Positions 24,056-38,039 are shown, counted from the stretch's first letter. The stretch is DNA of 64,000 nt from Corylus avellana (GCF_901000735.1 NC_081541.1:23677885-23741884), one strand, 5' to 3'. Program-made: numbers and translations. Notes: generated by a model not told the origin, from the sequence alone.

Positions 24056-27000
24056 AAAATTTTTAATGAATGAGTAACTTTTATTAACAAACAACTAAAA
24101 ACCTTACAAAGAAAAGCTAAAGCACTAAGGTACAGCTGAAAACACTTAAACAATCAGATAAAATCTCTACAAAATTAAACCAATATCTCATCTATACCCC
24201 AAGCACTATAAAGAATATCATTTCCTCTAGTCTTTTTAAATCTACCTTTTGTAGCAAACCGTATCCTCACCTCGCATATAATACGTTGAATAAGCTTCTC
24301 TTCGGTGCACAGATTATTGCCATGTCTCAAAGCATTACGATTCTTCCAAATATTATATATTGTAGAAGCAAAAACTAGCCGACACAAATAAGCCTTCATA
24401 GTTTTGCCCCTCCACTCCTCCAACTTAAAAGAAACCACATCTTCCCATTGAGTAGGCGGATTAATCACGCCACAGAGACTCATAACTTGTTGCCAAATTC
24501 TACTACTATAACCACAAGCAAAAAATAAATGATCTCTATCCTCAATTACATGTCTACAAAAATTGCATTTCACATCCCCTTGAAGCCCCCATATTAGCAA
24601 ATCTGAGGGATAGAAACTTGCCAAAAGCTCACAAACAAACTCCAAATGTGCCTCATCATGGCAGCCTGATTCCATTCCTCAAGCTTTTTAATGCCATCCC
24701 CCTTCTGTTTTTGGAATTGAAAGCACACTCCAAGAAACTTTAGGTCTAGCATTCCCCTCATCATTACCATTCCAAAGAAATCTATTAAATTTTTGTTCAA
24801 TAGCTCTTATAATTCGCTTTGACAAAATGAAAATACTATTCCAATAAACTTGCACACTATACAGCACAGAGGAAATAAGCTGCAACCTCCCAGCAAAGAA
24901 TAAATTCCTAGATAGCCAAGAATTTACTCTTACAGTAATTTTCTCCAAAAGAGTATCACAATCAGCCGCACATAGTCGAGAAGAAATCAAGGGAACTCCT
25001 AAATAATGAACTGGAAGCTTACCTTCACCCATCCTCAACTTAGAAAGAATCTGAGATTGAACCAAAGGAGAGACCCCAGCACAAAAACAAGTACTCTTGC
25101 TAGGATTTGCCTTCAGACCAGAAAGAGACTCAAACTCATTAAGAACTTTCTGAATAGCACTAACATAACGCACACTAGCCTCCGAGAAAATGAGAAGATC
25201 ATCCGCAAAACATAGATGAGTGAGACCAACCTTAGAGCAGCAATGATGATAACCAAACCCCTCCTTAACCACACATTCTGCCAAAATACTAGATAAAACT
25301 TCAATAGACAAAATGAACAAATAAGGAGATAAATGATCACATTGCCTAAAACCTCTCTTCCCCTACAAATAACCAACCAAAGTACCATCTACAACCACCG
25401 AAAACCGAGGAGAAGTAATACACTCCTGAACCCAAGAAACAAATTTTCCAGGCATACCAAAACAGTAAAGACTATAAAGAGCAAAATCCCAGTTGACAGA
25501 ATCATAAGCCTTCATAAGATCCACCTTCATTGTACAACAAGCCGTACCACCACTCTTATGATAATTCTTCATAACTTCTTGAGCTAATAACACATTTTCA
25601 GCAATACTTCTATTAGGAATAAAAGCTATTTGGTTAGGACTAGTTAAGTCTTCCAAACAAGAAACCAATCGATTCGCCAAAATTTTAGTAATGCATTTAT
25701 AGATAAGATTACAACAGGAGATAGTACGAAAATCACCCATTTTTAAAGGATTTACTTTCTTCGGCACCAACGTGATAATTGTAGCATTTGTTGCTTTTAG
25801 AAGCTTTCCAGATTGAAAAAAATTCCTAATAGCAACAACAACATCCTGACCAACAATAGACCAAGCCTTCTTAAAGAACTCAACGGGAAAACCATTAGGA
25901 CCAGGGGCGCTCTCACTTTTTATAGCAAACATAGTAGCCATAATTTCTACATCAATAACCTCAGCCGACAGCATAGCACACTGAACATTAGTAATTCTCT
26001 TAGTGATAAGTTGAGAGACTCGGTTAGCTTTATCTTCATTAAAAACAAGAGACTCAGAACCCAAAAGCTTCTTATAAAAATCAACCGCAACTTGCTTGAT
26101 TTGATCCTCCTCAACTACTTAACCTCCATTATCATCCCACAAGTGAGTGATTAAATTCCTAGAAACCCGAATTTTAACTTGCTTGAAAAAATAAGAGGAG
26201 TTTTGATCCCCCAAATTCAACCATTTAACTCGAGACTTTTGTTTATAATAAGCTTCCTCGGCCTTATTAATCAAAAGAAATTCATGAAGACATTCTTTCT
26301 CTTTTTTAACACAGTCAGCATGCCCACCATACATTAAAACCTCTCTCTGAGCTTGCTCCAATCTTTCTTTAGCTTGAACAACCTTTTGATGGACAGCCCC
26401 ATAACAAATCAAAGTCTTATTCTTCAAAATGTGTTTAACAGCCTTCAACCGAGCATATAATCTAAACATATGAACTCCCTCAACATATAACCTCCATCCC
26501 TCTTCCACCCAATTTAAAAAATCTGCATTTTCAGCCCAAAAGCTAAAAAATTTAAAAGGACGAGGACCAAAATTCTTTTAACTTACTCATAGTAATCACA
26601 GAAGGGGAATGATCTAAAATCCCTACCTCAAGAAAATCAACATGAGTATTTCCATACGTCCCCATCCAAGATGAATTTGCAAGGACCCTATCCAACTTCT
26701 TGGCCACAAAACAAGTACCCTCTTGCTTATTACACGAAGTAAAAAAACATCCAGAAAAATTCAGATCAGCAACCTCTAACTTATTTAAAGAGTCTTTAAA
26801 ATCAATCTCATAAGAATTTAAACGATCTTGACCCCACTTTTCCTTTGCACACAACACTACATTAAAGTCACCCCCAATCAACCAGGGAGAAGAAGCTACA
26901 ACAGCTTTAACCAAAACAAAGAATGCCATAACTGCCTTCTGTCAATGCCTTTGTTAGCTCCATACACAAAAGAATGAACCCAAATCAAATTCTCTTGAAT

Positions 27001-28464
27001 AGCAGCAATTTTACAACTTATTTCCTAAGAACTTTTGCTAACAAAACATTAGGGTCTCAACAAACCCAAATTCTGCCCAAATGATGATATTCATTATTGG
27101 AAATAAATCCCCAACCAGGGAAAATATCTCCTTGGATCTTCATAGCCTTATCACTTTTCACTCTAGTTTAAATTATACAAATAAGATGAATATGAAGCGT
27201 TTTAACCAAACTCCTAATCTCCCTTTGTTTCAAGAGGTCATTAAAACCTCTAATATTCCAAGTAACAATCTTCATACTGTAGGTGAAAAACCCCTACTGT
27301 CATGATCAATCTCCTCACCCACTTGCTCCTTCCCTTTAAGCTTCTTCAGCTTAGAATGTTCCTTATACAAAGCATCCTCAATAATTTTTTGAATAGCATT
27401 AATCGCCACTCTATTACTCTAAATTTCTCCTTCCTGAAACTCAACATCCTTCTTATTACACAATGCATCAAAAGAATTAGACCAAACCTTCATATCAGTA
27501 TGGTTCACTAAAACTTGCTTTCTAGGGCTATCTTTTGAAGAAATACTCCCACCCATATCCCATTCCTTATGCTTTCTTGTTTGAGAAGCCGAAATCTCCT
27601 TTCATTCATTAATTTTAGAATTTTGAATCTTAACAGACGGAATCACTTCCTAACCCTTCCCCTCTACCACTTGGTTTTTTGAATTACGAGCCTTAGGCAC
27701 CCAGATTTTCTTTTCCACCTTAGAATAAGAATAAGCTGCATGACCAAATGACTTGCAATTTTTACATTGAACCAGAATCCACGGATACGCCACCCCAACA
27801 GACACCAATCAACCACCAACCCCCTTTAATCACAATTTCCTTAGGGAAAGTAGAATCATAATTAACTTCCACAAGGACCCTAGCAAAACCAAGACGAGTT
27901 TGGTCTACTCTAATAGAATCGGCATAGAGAGGTTTGTCAACCCCACTAGCCACATAGCTCAAAGAAGTAGGAGTCCAAAATTTCATAGGGAGATTCATCA
28001 ATTTAATCCAATTCAGAATTGAATTAAGAGATAACTTTAAAATTTGCATACCTAGTTCCCACCTTCGAAGAATAAGGGGTTTATTGGAAATATGCCTCAA
28101 TCAAGCAGATAATACTTCATCTCTAGTAGTTTCATCAGCAAATTGGAAGACATACATACCATTATCCGAAAGAAACACCTCCATATTCCCAAATTGCTTT
28201 CAAAGAATATTCTTAACATGATAATAAGGAAGAGGCTTATCTAGGAATTGCCCTACTAGACTAGAGCTCCATTTGAAAATGCCTTCCTCAATAACCTCAA
28301 ATGGCAGCTCACAACAAACTTCCCATCAATAACCTCCGGCTCAAAATACTGCAGAGAAACCCCTGCACTTTTAGATTGAAAAAGCCCACGCCAATCAGGT
28401 TTGGCAGCCTCTCCAACCTGAAAATTACCCCCGTTGAGCCCAACATCCCCTACCTTTGCATCAA
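24056..28464 (-). mobile_element. LINE (L1-type), copy 1, cut by the gap
   Basis: Plant L1-type retrotransposon on the - strand, 3' end at left with a poly-A tail. From 5' to 3' it shows ORF1 pieces (DUF4283-like, near 27760-28460), an endonuclease part with IGGDFNVVL (near 26860-26885), RT with KVDLMKAYDSVNWDF (motif A, near 25490-25535) and LCFADDLLIF (motif C, near 25200-25230), and a C-terminal zinc-binding region CNFCRHVIEDRDHLFFACG (near 24515-24575). Frameshifts and stops split every part, so no intact ORF2 remains. It is missing the ORF1 start because the contig ends in it. No RNase H domain is seen. Confidence 0.85.
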
Positions 28465-28564
28465 NNNNNNNNNNNNNNNNNNNNNNNNNNNNNNNNNNNN
28501 NNNNNNNNNNNNNNNNNNNNNNNNNNNNNNNNNNNNNNNNNNNNNNNNNNNNNNNNNNNNNNNN
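28465..28564. other. Assembly gap of 100 N inside LINE duplication
   Basis: Exactly 100 N, again with the same sequence on both sides (end of one copy of a 5.6-kb segment, start of the other). Confidence 0.99.
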
Positions 28565-31500
28565 TATAAAAAATAAAAAATAAATAAAAATTAGGGGCGA
28601 TATGGGAAGTTTTGGATACAATTGGTCAAATTATAAAAATTTGGAACTTTGAGGGGGTTGATTGCAAAAATTGAAACTTTGATGTTCGAATTGAAAAACG
28701 CTGTCAACTTTGAGATGGTAAACTGTAATTTTCCCTATATATATATAATAAAGAAGGGACATGCATCTTATTGAATAATTGTATGACTTTATAGTTATAT
28801 ATGTGCTGCTGACAGTGAAAGAACATGAGAGTAACATTTTTTATATGATGTTTTTAGTTCATAGGGAATTAGAGATAATCAGAGAGAGCCTGAGAGTCTG
28901 AGGCGTGAGATAGAGTGAGACTTAATGATGTAATTTTTGGTATATAAAAACATTTTCCATTTAACTTACAGTATGATGTTTCTACCCACTGAGTATGCGA
29001 CTCACTTGCTTTCTCTTTCTCTTTTACAATTTTATAAAAAAACAACCCAGGTGAAGTCATCAATGAAGACAGAAGCAACTTTCAGCAGGAATGGAATAAA
29101 GTTTGAAGTTTATTTGGTGTGTTGTAATATTATTATGAAACTATAATATTATGGAATATTTTTGTTTATGGAATTATTATAACCTCATGAGAAATGCATA
29201 TCTCTTTACTACGGGAAGGGGGGGTGTTAGAGAGAAATTACAAGTGAATTTGCCAAAGCTTCCCATATCTTGTGTCACATAAATTGAGAAATTGACTTTA
29301 TGATTATCCTATTTGAGTCCCGGCAGACAGCACCTTGATAAATGGCTGATTTTACTTGAGAGTTTTTTTTGCCCCTTTCTACTTTTGTAATGTTAATATG
29401 TTATGCTATCACACCAATACCAATTGCATGGAATTAAGCACGTGTCATCCCACTAGTATATATTTATACTTTAAATTATTATGTAAATTATTATGTATAT
29501 CTATTTATATATACTTTCAATTATTCTATATATATATATATACTTTAAACCTTGTTGTACATATATATACACGTGGAGGTACTACATATGTATATATAGA
29601 TTTATGAATACTTTGAATCATCATACATATATATATCGATATATCTTGAAGCATTCTAGGATGTACGTGTATTTATAAATACTTCAAAACATTATATATA
29701 TCTATCTTTTTTTTTTTAATTTTTTTAATTTTTAAATGTTTTTTAATTTTTTTTTTAATTTTTTTAATTTTTAATTTTTAATTTTTTTTCAAAATTTTTT
29801 TATGAATGAGTAACTTTTATTAACAAACAACTAAACACCTTACAAAGAAAAGCTAAAGCACTAAACCAAAGCTGAAAACACTTAAACAATCAGATAAAAT
29901 CTCTACAAAATTAAAGAAATATCCCATCTATACCCCAAGCACTATAAAGAATATCATTTCCTCTAGTCTTTTTAAATCTACCATTTGTAGCAAACCGTAT
30001 CCTCACCTCCCATATAATACGTTGAATAAGCTTCTCTTCGATGCACGGATTATTGTCATGTCTCAAAGCATTACGATTCTTCCAAATATTATATATTGTA
30101 GAAGAAGCAAAAACTAGCCGACACAAATAAGCCTTCATAGTTTTGCCCCTCCACTCCTCCAACCCAAAAGAAACCACATCTTCCCATTGAGTAGGCGGAT
30201 TAATCACGCCACAGAGACTCATAACTTGCTGCCAAATTCTACTACTATAACCACAAGCAAAAAATAAATGATCTCTATCCTCAATTACATGTCTACAAAA
30301 ATTGCATTCCACATCTCCTTGAAGCCCCCATATTAGTAAATCTGAGGGATAGAAACTTGCCAAAAGCTCACAAACAAACTCCAAATGTGCCTCATCATGG
30401 CAGCCCGATTCCATTCCTCAAGCTTTTTAATGCCATCCCTCTTCTGTTTTTGGCATAGAAAGCACACTCAAGAAACTTTAGCTCTAGCATTCCCCTCATC
30501 ATTACCATTTCAAAGAAATCTATTAAATTTTTGTTCAATAGCTCTAATAATTCGCTTTGGCAAAATGAAAATACTACTCTAATAAACTTACACACTATAC
30601 AGCACAGAGGAAATAAGTTGCAACCTCCCAGCAAAGGATAAATTCCTAGATAGCCAAGAATTTACTCTTACAGTAATTTTCTCCAAAGGAGTATCACAAT
30701 CAGCTGCACATAGTCGAGAAGAAATCAAGGGAACACCTAAATAACGAACTGGAAGCTTACCTTTACCCATCTTCAACTTAGAAAGAATCTGAGATTGAAC
30801 CAAAGGAGAGACCCCAACACAAAAACAAGTACTCTTAACAAGATTTGCCTTTAGACCAGAAAGAGACTCAAACTCATTAAGAACTTTCTGAATAGTACTA
30901 ACAGAACACACACTAGCCTCTGAGAAAATGATAAGATCATCCGCAAAACATAGATGAGTGAGACCAACCTTAGAGCAGCAATGATAATAACCAAATCCCT
31001 CCTTCTTAACCACACATTCTGCCAAAAGACTAGATAAAACTTCCACAGACAAAACGAACAAATAAGGAGATAAATGATCACCTTGCCTAAAACCTCTCTT
31101 CCCCTCAAAATAACCAATCAAAGTACCATTACAACCACCGAAAACCGAGGAGAAGTAATACACTCCCAAACCCAAGAAACAAATTTTCCAGGCATACCAA
31201 AACAGTAAAGACTATGAAGAGCAAAATCCTAGTTGACAAAATCATAAGCCTTCATAAGATCCACCTTCATTATACAACAAGCCGTACCACCACTCTTATG
31301 ATAATTCTTTATAACTTCTTAAGCTAATAACACATTTTCAGTAATACTTCTATTAGGAATAAAAGCTATTTGGTTATGACTAATTAAGTCTTCCAAACAA
31401 GAAACCAATCGATTCGCCAAAATTTTAGTAATGCACTTATAGATAAGATTACAACAGGAGATAATACGAAAATCACCCATTTTTGAAGGATTTACTTTCT

Positions 31501-34221
31501 TTGGCACTAACGTGATAATTGTAGCATTTGTTGCTTTTTTAAGCTTTCCAAATTGAAAAAAATTCCTAATAGCAACAATAACATCCTGACCAACAATAGA
31601 CCAAGCCTTCTTAAAGAACTCAACAGGAAAACCATCAGGACTAGGGGCTCTCTCACTTTTCATAGCAAACACAGTAGCCATAATTTCTGCATCAATAACC
31701 TTAGCCAACAGCATAGCACACTGAACATCAGTAGTTCTCTTAGTGATAAGTTGAGAGACTCGGTTAGCTTTATCTTCATTAAAAACAAGAGACTCAGAAC
31801 CCAAAAGCTTCTTATAAAAATCAATCGCAACTTGCTTGATTTGATCCTCCTCAACCACTTTACCTCCATTATCATTCCACAAGTGAGTGATTAAATTCCT
31901 AGAAGCCTAAATTTTAACTTGCTTGAAAAAATAAGAGGAGTTTTGATCCCCCAAATTCAACCATTTAACTCGAGACTTTTGTTTATAAGAAGCTTCCTCG
32001 GCCTTATTAATCAAAAGAAATTCATAAAGACATTCATTCTCTTTTTTAACACAACCTGCCCACCATACATTAAAACCTCTCTGTGAACTTGCTCCAATCT
32101 TTCTTTAGCTTGAACAACCTTTTGATGGATAGCCCCATAACAAATCGAAGTCTTATTCTTCAAAATGCGTTTAACAGCCTTCAACCGAGCATATAATCTA
32201 AACATAGGAACTCCCTCAACATATAACCCCCATCCCTCTTCCACCCAATTTAAAAAATCTGCATTTTCAGCCCAAAAGCTAAAAAATTTAACAGGATGAG
32301 GACCAAAATTCTTTAACTTACCCTTAGTAACCACAAAAGGGGAATGATTTGAAATCCCTGCCTCAAGAAAATCAACTTGAGTATTTCCGTACGTCCCCAT
32401 CCAAGTTGTATTTGCAAGCACCCTATCCAACTTCCTGGCCAAAAAACAAGTACCCTCTTGCTTATTACACCAAGTAAAAAAACATCTAGAAAAATTTAGA
32501 TCAGCAACCTCTAACTTATTTAAAGAGTCTTTAAAATCAATCTCATAAGAATTTAAATGCTCTTGACCACACTTTTCCTTTGCACACAACACTACATTAA
32601 AGTCACCCCCAATCAACCAGGGAGAAGAAGCTACAACAGCTTTAACCAAAAACAAATAATGCCATAACTGCCTTCTCTCAATGCCTTTGTTAGCCCCATA
32701 CACAAAAGAATGAATCTAAATCAAATTCTCTTGAATAACAGCAATTTTACAACTTATTTCCTAAGAACTTTTGCTAACATTATCCACTTTCAAAACATTA
32801 GGGTTCCAACAAACCCAAATTCTGCCCAAATGATGGTATTCATTATTGGAAATAAATCCCCAACCAGGAAAAATATCTCCTTGGATTTTCATAGCCTTAT
32901 CACTTTTCACTCTAGTTTCAATTATACAAATAAAATGAATATGAAGCCTTTTAACCAAACTCCTAATCTCTCTTTGTTTCAAGAGGTCATTAAAACCTCT
33001 AATATTCCAAGTAACGATCTTCATACTGTAGGTGAAAAACCCCTACCGTCATGATCAATCTCCTCACCCACTTCCTCCTTCCCTTTAAGCTTCTTCAGCT
33101 TAGAATGTTCCTTATACAAAGCATTCTCAATAATTTTTTGAATAGCATTAATCGCCACTCTATTACTCTGAATTTCTCCTTCCTCAAACTCAACATCCTT
33201 CTTATTACGCAATGCATCAAAAGAATTAGACCAAACCTTCATATCAGTATGGTTCACTAGAACATGCTTTCCAGGACTATCTTTTGAAGAAATACTCCCA
33301 CCCATATCCCCTTCCTTATGCTTTCTTGTTTGAGAAGCCGAAATCTCCTTCCATTCATTACTTTTAGAATTTTGAATCTTAACAGACGGAATCACTTCCT
33401 GAACCTTCCCTTCTACCACTTGGTTCTTTGAATTACGAGCCTTAGGCACCCAGATTTTCTTTTCCACCTTAGAACAAGAATAAGCTGAATGACCAAATGA
33501 CTTGCAATTTTTACATTGAACCGGAATCCATGGATACTCCACCCCAACAGACACCAATCGACCACCAGCCCCTTTAATCACAATTTCCTTAGGGAAAGTA
33601 AAATTAGAATTAACTTCCACAAGGACCCTAGCAAAACCAAGACGAGTTTGGTCTTCTGTAATAGAATCGGCATAGAGAGGTTTCCCAACCCCACTAGCCA
33701 CATAGCTCAAACAAGTAGGAGTCCAAAATTTCATAGGGAGATTCATCAATTTAATCCAAATCGGAATTGAATTAAGAGATAACTTTAAAATTTGCATACC
33801 TGGTTCCCACCTTCGAAGAATAAGAAGTTTATTAGAAATATGCCACAATCGAGCAGATAATACTTCATCTCTAGTAGTTTCATCAGCAAATTGGAATATA
33901 TACATACCATTATCCAAAAGAAACACCTCCACCTTCCCAAATTGCTTTCAAAGAATATCCACTGCCTTCTTAACATGATAATAAGGAATAGGCTTATCCA
34001 GGAATTGCCCTACTATACTAGAGGTCCATTTGAAAATGCCTTCCTCAATAACCTCAAATGGCGGCTCACAACAAACTTCCTATCAATAACCTCCGGCTCA
34101 AAATACTGCAGAGAAACCCCTACACTTTTAGATTTTAAAAGCCCACGCCAATCAAGTTTGGCAGCCTCTCCAACCTGAAAATTACCTCCGTTTAGCCCAG
34201 CATCCCCTACCTTTGCATCAA
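28565..34221. repeat. Second duplicated segment, copy 2 (right of the 28465 gap)
   Basis: Begins inside the foldback MITE at the equivalent of 22830 and continues through the LINE. Unlike copy 1, it runs on past 34221 into the LINE 5' end and unique DNA. Confidence 0.9.
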
Positions 34222-34688
34222 CTAAATTTGATTTTAGATTTCCTGAAGAAAGAAATCCCACTTCACCTACCTCTGCAGAGTCTCTATAGCTCTTTATGCC
34301 CAAATTTCCTTCAAATTCTGCAACAATCTCCTCATCAACCATCTCTTCAATCTCCTCTTCAACCAAATCTACACCACCCATAGAAGCAACGACCTCCTCA
34401 CTAGATCTACCCACAAAATCCACTCCCTCCACCACCTTAACATTCTTCCCCTTCCCACGCCCACTACTTGTACACCGGGCCATCCTAAAACAATGAAAGA
34501 ATCGCAAAATCCAACCAAAAACCAGCTAGATCCATTCACCATAGCCTGCTCAGACATTCCACGCGCCTCCACACTCGCAAAATGCCACCCTCCGTATAGC
34601 CAAACACCTAAAGGATTTCCCTAATTGCCTCAGAGCAAAAATCATCAGCCACGTCAGCAGTCTCGGAAAGCGTACTTCTACTTGTTCA

Positions 34689-34690
<2 letters not shown>
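29791..34690 (-). mobile_element. LINE (L1-type), copy 2, near full length
   Basis: About 4.9 kb on the - strand with all parts in order. The ORF1 start is MARCTSSGRGKGKN at 34483. A 303-codon open piece at 33021-33932 carries DUF4283-like sequence and a zinc knuckle CKNCKSFGHSAYSC (C-x2-C-x4-H-x4-C). The ORF2 start is MKIVTWNIRGFND at 33024, followed by the endonuclease (IGGDFN, ISNHSP), RT with RQGDHLSPYLFVL and LCFADDLIIF, the C-terminal CNFCRHVIEDRDHLFFACG, and poly-A. ORF1 has a frameshift and a stop near 33950-34020, and ORF2 has several. Motif A carries a stop (AYDFVN*). It appears to have inserted next to (TA)n DNA; the 5' limit is approximate. Confidence 0.85.
33021..33932 (-). pseudogene. 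LINE ORF1 fragment, DUF4283 plus CCHC zinc knuckle
   Basis: The longest open stretch of the LINE (303 codons). It starts MEVFLLDNGMYIFQFADE, a DUF4283-like part. The zinc knuckle CKNCKSFGHSAYSC follows at about residues 138-151, then a Lys/Glu-rich C-terminal tail. In L1 elements ORF1 is an RNA-binding chaperone. The true ORF1 start is upstream at 34483, but the frame is broken between. The next codons downstream start ORF2 (MKIVTWNIRG), overlapping by a few bases. It is nonfunctional as it stands. Confidence 0.75.

Positions 34691-34751
<61 letters not shown>
34690..34751. repeat. (TA)n microsatellite
   Basis: Uninterrupted TA dinucleotides of about 60 bases directly next to the 5' end of the LINE. 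Confidence 0.95.
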
Positions 34752-34754
<3 letters not shown>

Positions 34755-35311
34755 ATATCTATTTTCTATATAAATATAGATGACAATGAGTGTTTGTAGG
34801 TCTACGGCTAGAGTGAAAAAAGAAAGTACATTAATGTTTTACTGGGAGAACCCTACTTAAATGCTAACAGAGAAGGCTGGGCTCAATATATAAGCATGGC
34901 ACATGATAATAACTTATTCCCACAAGAGACAAAGTAAGTGTGAGATATGGCTGCACGTGAAGAGTTAAAAAAAAAAAAAAAAAAAAATCTCTCTTTCCCA
35001 CTACAAGACAACACAACAACCAAGACAACAATATTAACAAAAGAAAATTTTACTTGTTTCGAATTTAATATATGCATGAGGAAAAAAAGTAGTCAAGGAG
35101 TCATACCTAACACACCGCCAGAGGGAGAGACTTGAACTTTCAGTGAATGAAATACAGGAGAGAGAGAGTATAAAGAATTATGGATTTGTCCTCCTTTGGC
35201 GGTTTGTCCGATTATTAAATAGGGTTGGACAAAGAGAGAGGTATATAAGGGTTTTAAGGAGCTTAGGGTTTCTTTGTAGGTTTAGGGGTTTTATTCTTAT
35301 ATCTTTAGTTA

Positions 35312-35313
<2 letters not shown>

Positions 35314-35363
<50 letters not shown>
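35314..35363. repeat. (TTA)n microsatellite
   Basis: About 16 copies of a TTA/ATT triplet. The open frame across it (poly-Leu or poly-Asn) is an artefact. Confidence 0.95.
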
Positions 35364-35513
35364 TATTATATATATATATTTTTTTTTTATTCGGTGGTCC
35401 ATTCTCATTGTTAACTTAAGCCAACCCTTTTTAAAACCTATGATTCAACTAAAATACCCTAAAGGGACCAAGGATTGTTATAATAATCATGTGAATCAAT
35501 GATAGTTCAACTG

Positions 35514-35835
35514 TATGGTCTAACCAGGATATTACCCATTTTCAGCAAGGTTGGCACTGTTCCGAGGAATCTGTAATACAATGTTGGTACTCCGACCATT
35601 GTAAGCTACCGTCCATAACACTAGCAGCCCGACTAAGCCCAACCTTGGGTGACCCACTCTACTAATGATGTACTTTATGTAGTGACTTGCCCATTAAGGT
35701 TGCGTCGGTCACGAATAACCATTGGATCTGAGACCCATATATCACATCCACACACACATTTGACCATATAGTTAACAGGTATAGTAAGCCTATGACTGTT
35801 ATCCCACACGTAGCAGTGTACCATTTTATACGATG
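35514..35835. repeat. Left arm of a large inverted repeat pair
   Basis: The left arm has tatggtctaaccagg, gatattacccatt, ctgtaatacaatg, ccgaccattgtaagctac and aataaccattggatc. Read in reverse complement, 40905-41215 gives tatggtctacccgag, gatattacccatt, ctgtaatacaatg, ccgaccattgtacgctac and aataaccattggatcc in the same order. Identity looks to be around 80-85% by eye. The arms enclose 5 kb that includes an LTR element. Confidence 0.75.
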
Positions 35836-37396
35836 CAATTAGTCTTGTTTGTATTTTACATGCATGCTATTACAAGTCTCATTGTCCTATTATCTTGTTA
35901 AGTATCATATTTTCACAAATTGTAGAGTTCATAATGTGAAAAAAGTATTTCATGAGAGTTGTAAAATACATGTTTGGTACACAAAATAGTCTTGCAATGC
36001 GGGAAAAGAAATGGCTAGTATCATGTGAGTTTGTTGTACTCACTTGGATCGTACAAGTCCTCTAAAAACTCCTCCAAAGGGTCCGTGTTCTCCAAATCTG
36101 TGGAAAGCCTAACATTAGTTGTACATCCAAACCAAAACGAACCTAGAATAGGAAAAAATGAGCTATTGAATGACTGGCCAAAATGGTGTTTCCCCTGAAG
36201 TGCTCGTGGGCAAGCGTTTGGGCTTCAGGCCAAACGTTTGACCAGAGACTTCAGGTAGAACCTCATTTGGTCCAATGTTCTCCTAAGCCTTGCTAAACTG
36301 GTTGTAAGGCTACAAAAGGGTTCCTAACACTTCCTAACCCAAAACAACATCTTCATGCATAAAGAAATACGCTCAACAAGAATGAAATGCTAACCTAAGC
36401 TTAAACCAAGATTAAAGACAACAATTTAACTAAAAGCTCAAACCAACAACTAAGTTATCTAGGAAAATGATATAACAACTGCGTAAGGAATAAACTAAGC
36501 TTAGAAGATTACCTTATCGAAGCAAGGCCTCCAAGGAATCACTCCTTCTCCTTCAAGAATTATGACACTTACAAAAACACTCAAGCAAAGGTTTTAGAGG
36601 GCAACAAGGGCAAAATGAGCTTAAGGGTCTTGTGGGGGGAGGGGTATTTATAATGTAGAAAAAGTTGTGAGCTCTGTAGAAGCTGTTCTGAAAAGCAGCG
36701 AATGTTCGGTACTACAGTGCCAAACGTTAGCTTACTGTTTACCCAACGGTTTTAGGTTTGCAATTGTATGCTCGGGCAATATACACTGTTCAACCAAAAG
36801 TCAACGAATGTTCAGCCGGTCCCTACATGAGCGCTCGGCCAGAAAGTCCAAAATTTTCAAAATGAGCTCCAGCTGTCCCTAATGACCTAAAAGTCTAATT
36901 AGTCCTCTAACCAAGCTATTTTAGCCTTTGTTAAGTATTTAGGTCACTAAACACCTAAACCCTTTTATCCATTGTGTAATAGTATACGAACGTTCAGCCA
37001 AATAGTACCCGAATGTTCGCTGACAACTTTGAAAAGCAGTTTTAAACCATTCTCTACCTTTTCAAAGCAAGGCACACCTCCACCCCCTATAAAAGCCCAT
37101 CCCTTCGACCCTTAGCCTTTCCCAACCTCAGAAAACCATAATCTTAGTGTAAGAAGTGACTTGGAGAGAGAAGGAGGAGATTTTGGTGCTTTTGCTATCT
37201 TCTAAGGTAACTTCTTGTTTAAACATATAGCATTTTTAAGCTATACTTCTTATTTGGTGTCTATACAAGTTTTAAAGATGCTTTGACAAGTTCTTGTACC
37301 TATTTCCTTACAAAGACCAAGAATGTTTTAAAGAACTTTAAACCCGCCTTTTTTTTCTTTGAGTTTGCATGATAGCATGATGTGTTACTTTGCATA
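35836..37396. other. Repeat-derived DNA with a promoter-like region
   Basis: Contains several near-copies of a (c)gaa(c/t)gttc motif (about 36700, 36805, 36990 and 37010). A canonical TATA box, tataaaa at 37088-37094, follows a C-rich stretch. No protein-coding frame is convincing. The arrangement resembles an LTR or 5' leader of a retrotransposon on the + strand, but I cannot name it. Confidence 0.4.
37088..37094 (+). promoter_or_regulatory. Candidate TATA box
   Basis: ccccctataaaagcccatcc is a textbook plant core promoter context. A possible leader and splice donor (ctaaggtaactt) lie about 115 bases downstream. No gene follows before the LTR at 37397, so any transcript would probably belong to a repeat. 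Confidence 0.35.
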
Positions 37397-38039
37397 TGTA
37401 ACAATCTCATATCTCATATAGCGGAAAAACTGTAATTATCAATACAAAAAAATACTGTTAAAATACTTTTCTTTATATAAAAATACCCAAAGCTATGTCG
37501 TACAAGGCATTTATACAAATCTATCCGACAGTCTAAACTCCAGACAAAACTTAACCAACTTGGAATCTCTGTACATCTCAATATGAATCTCTAATCACAA
37601 CTGCATAATTACCTTGATTTTCCATTCCTGCAAGCACTACAAAAAACTGTGAAGTAGTGAGTCAATTGATTTCCGACAATATAAATCATTGTTGAATCAT
37701 ATATATAGCAAAATGCTAGACAAGTTATAAAACCACAAAAATCCGTATTATTGGATATCAATATCATACTCATTAAGTAAGAATACTTACAGTGGATTAC
37801 ATGAATGGATCATCAAAGGTAATTACTTGAAACCCGTTCTGCTGCAGTTGGTCCATACCCATAACAATCCCTTCACTGACTTTCTCTCTCTCTCTCTCTC
37901 TTAAACACTCTTAGAAAGAAGAAAGACCGAGTAAAAAGCGGAAGAATGAAGAATATATGCAAGAGATGGGAGAGGAGATGAGTTGTGAAAATTGTGAAGG
38001 AGAAGAGCTCTATTTATAGGAGAAAATCAAATACTATTT

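Larger units (their letters stand above)
22830..28464. repeat. Second duplicated segment, copy 1 (left of the 28465 gap)
   Basis: Matches 28565-34221. The first about 1,235 bases (22830-24064) look identical, including homopolymer lengths. From the LINE 3' end onward the two copies differ by a few percent with several indels. This copy stops exactly at the N run inside LINE ORF1. Confidence 0.9.

Noticed and set aside
30385..33770. Several + strand open frames over the LINE copies
   Set aside because: They are shadows of the - strand LINE ORFs and have no family resemblance.
6670..34221. Genuine recent tandem gene and segmental duplications
   Set aside because: Both repeats end exactly at 100-N placeholders, which is better explained by unmerged contigs. 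I keep both copies annotated but do not claim duplication.
35178..35408. Poly-Asn / poly-Leu open frames
   Set aside because: They are translations of a (TTA)n microsatellite.
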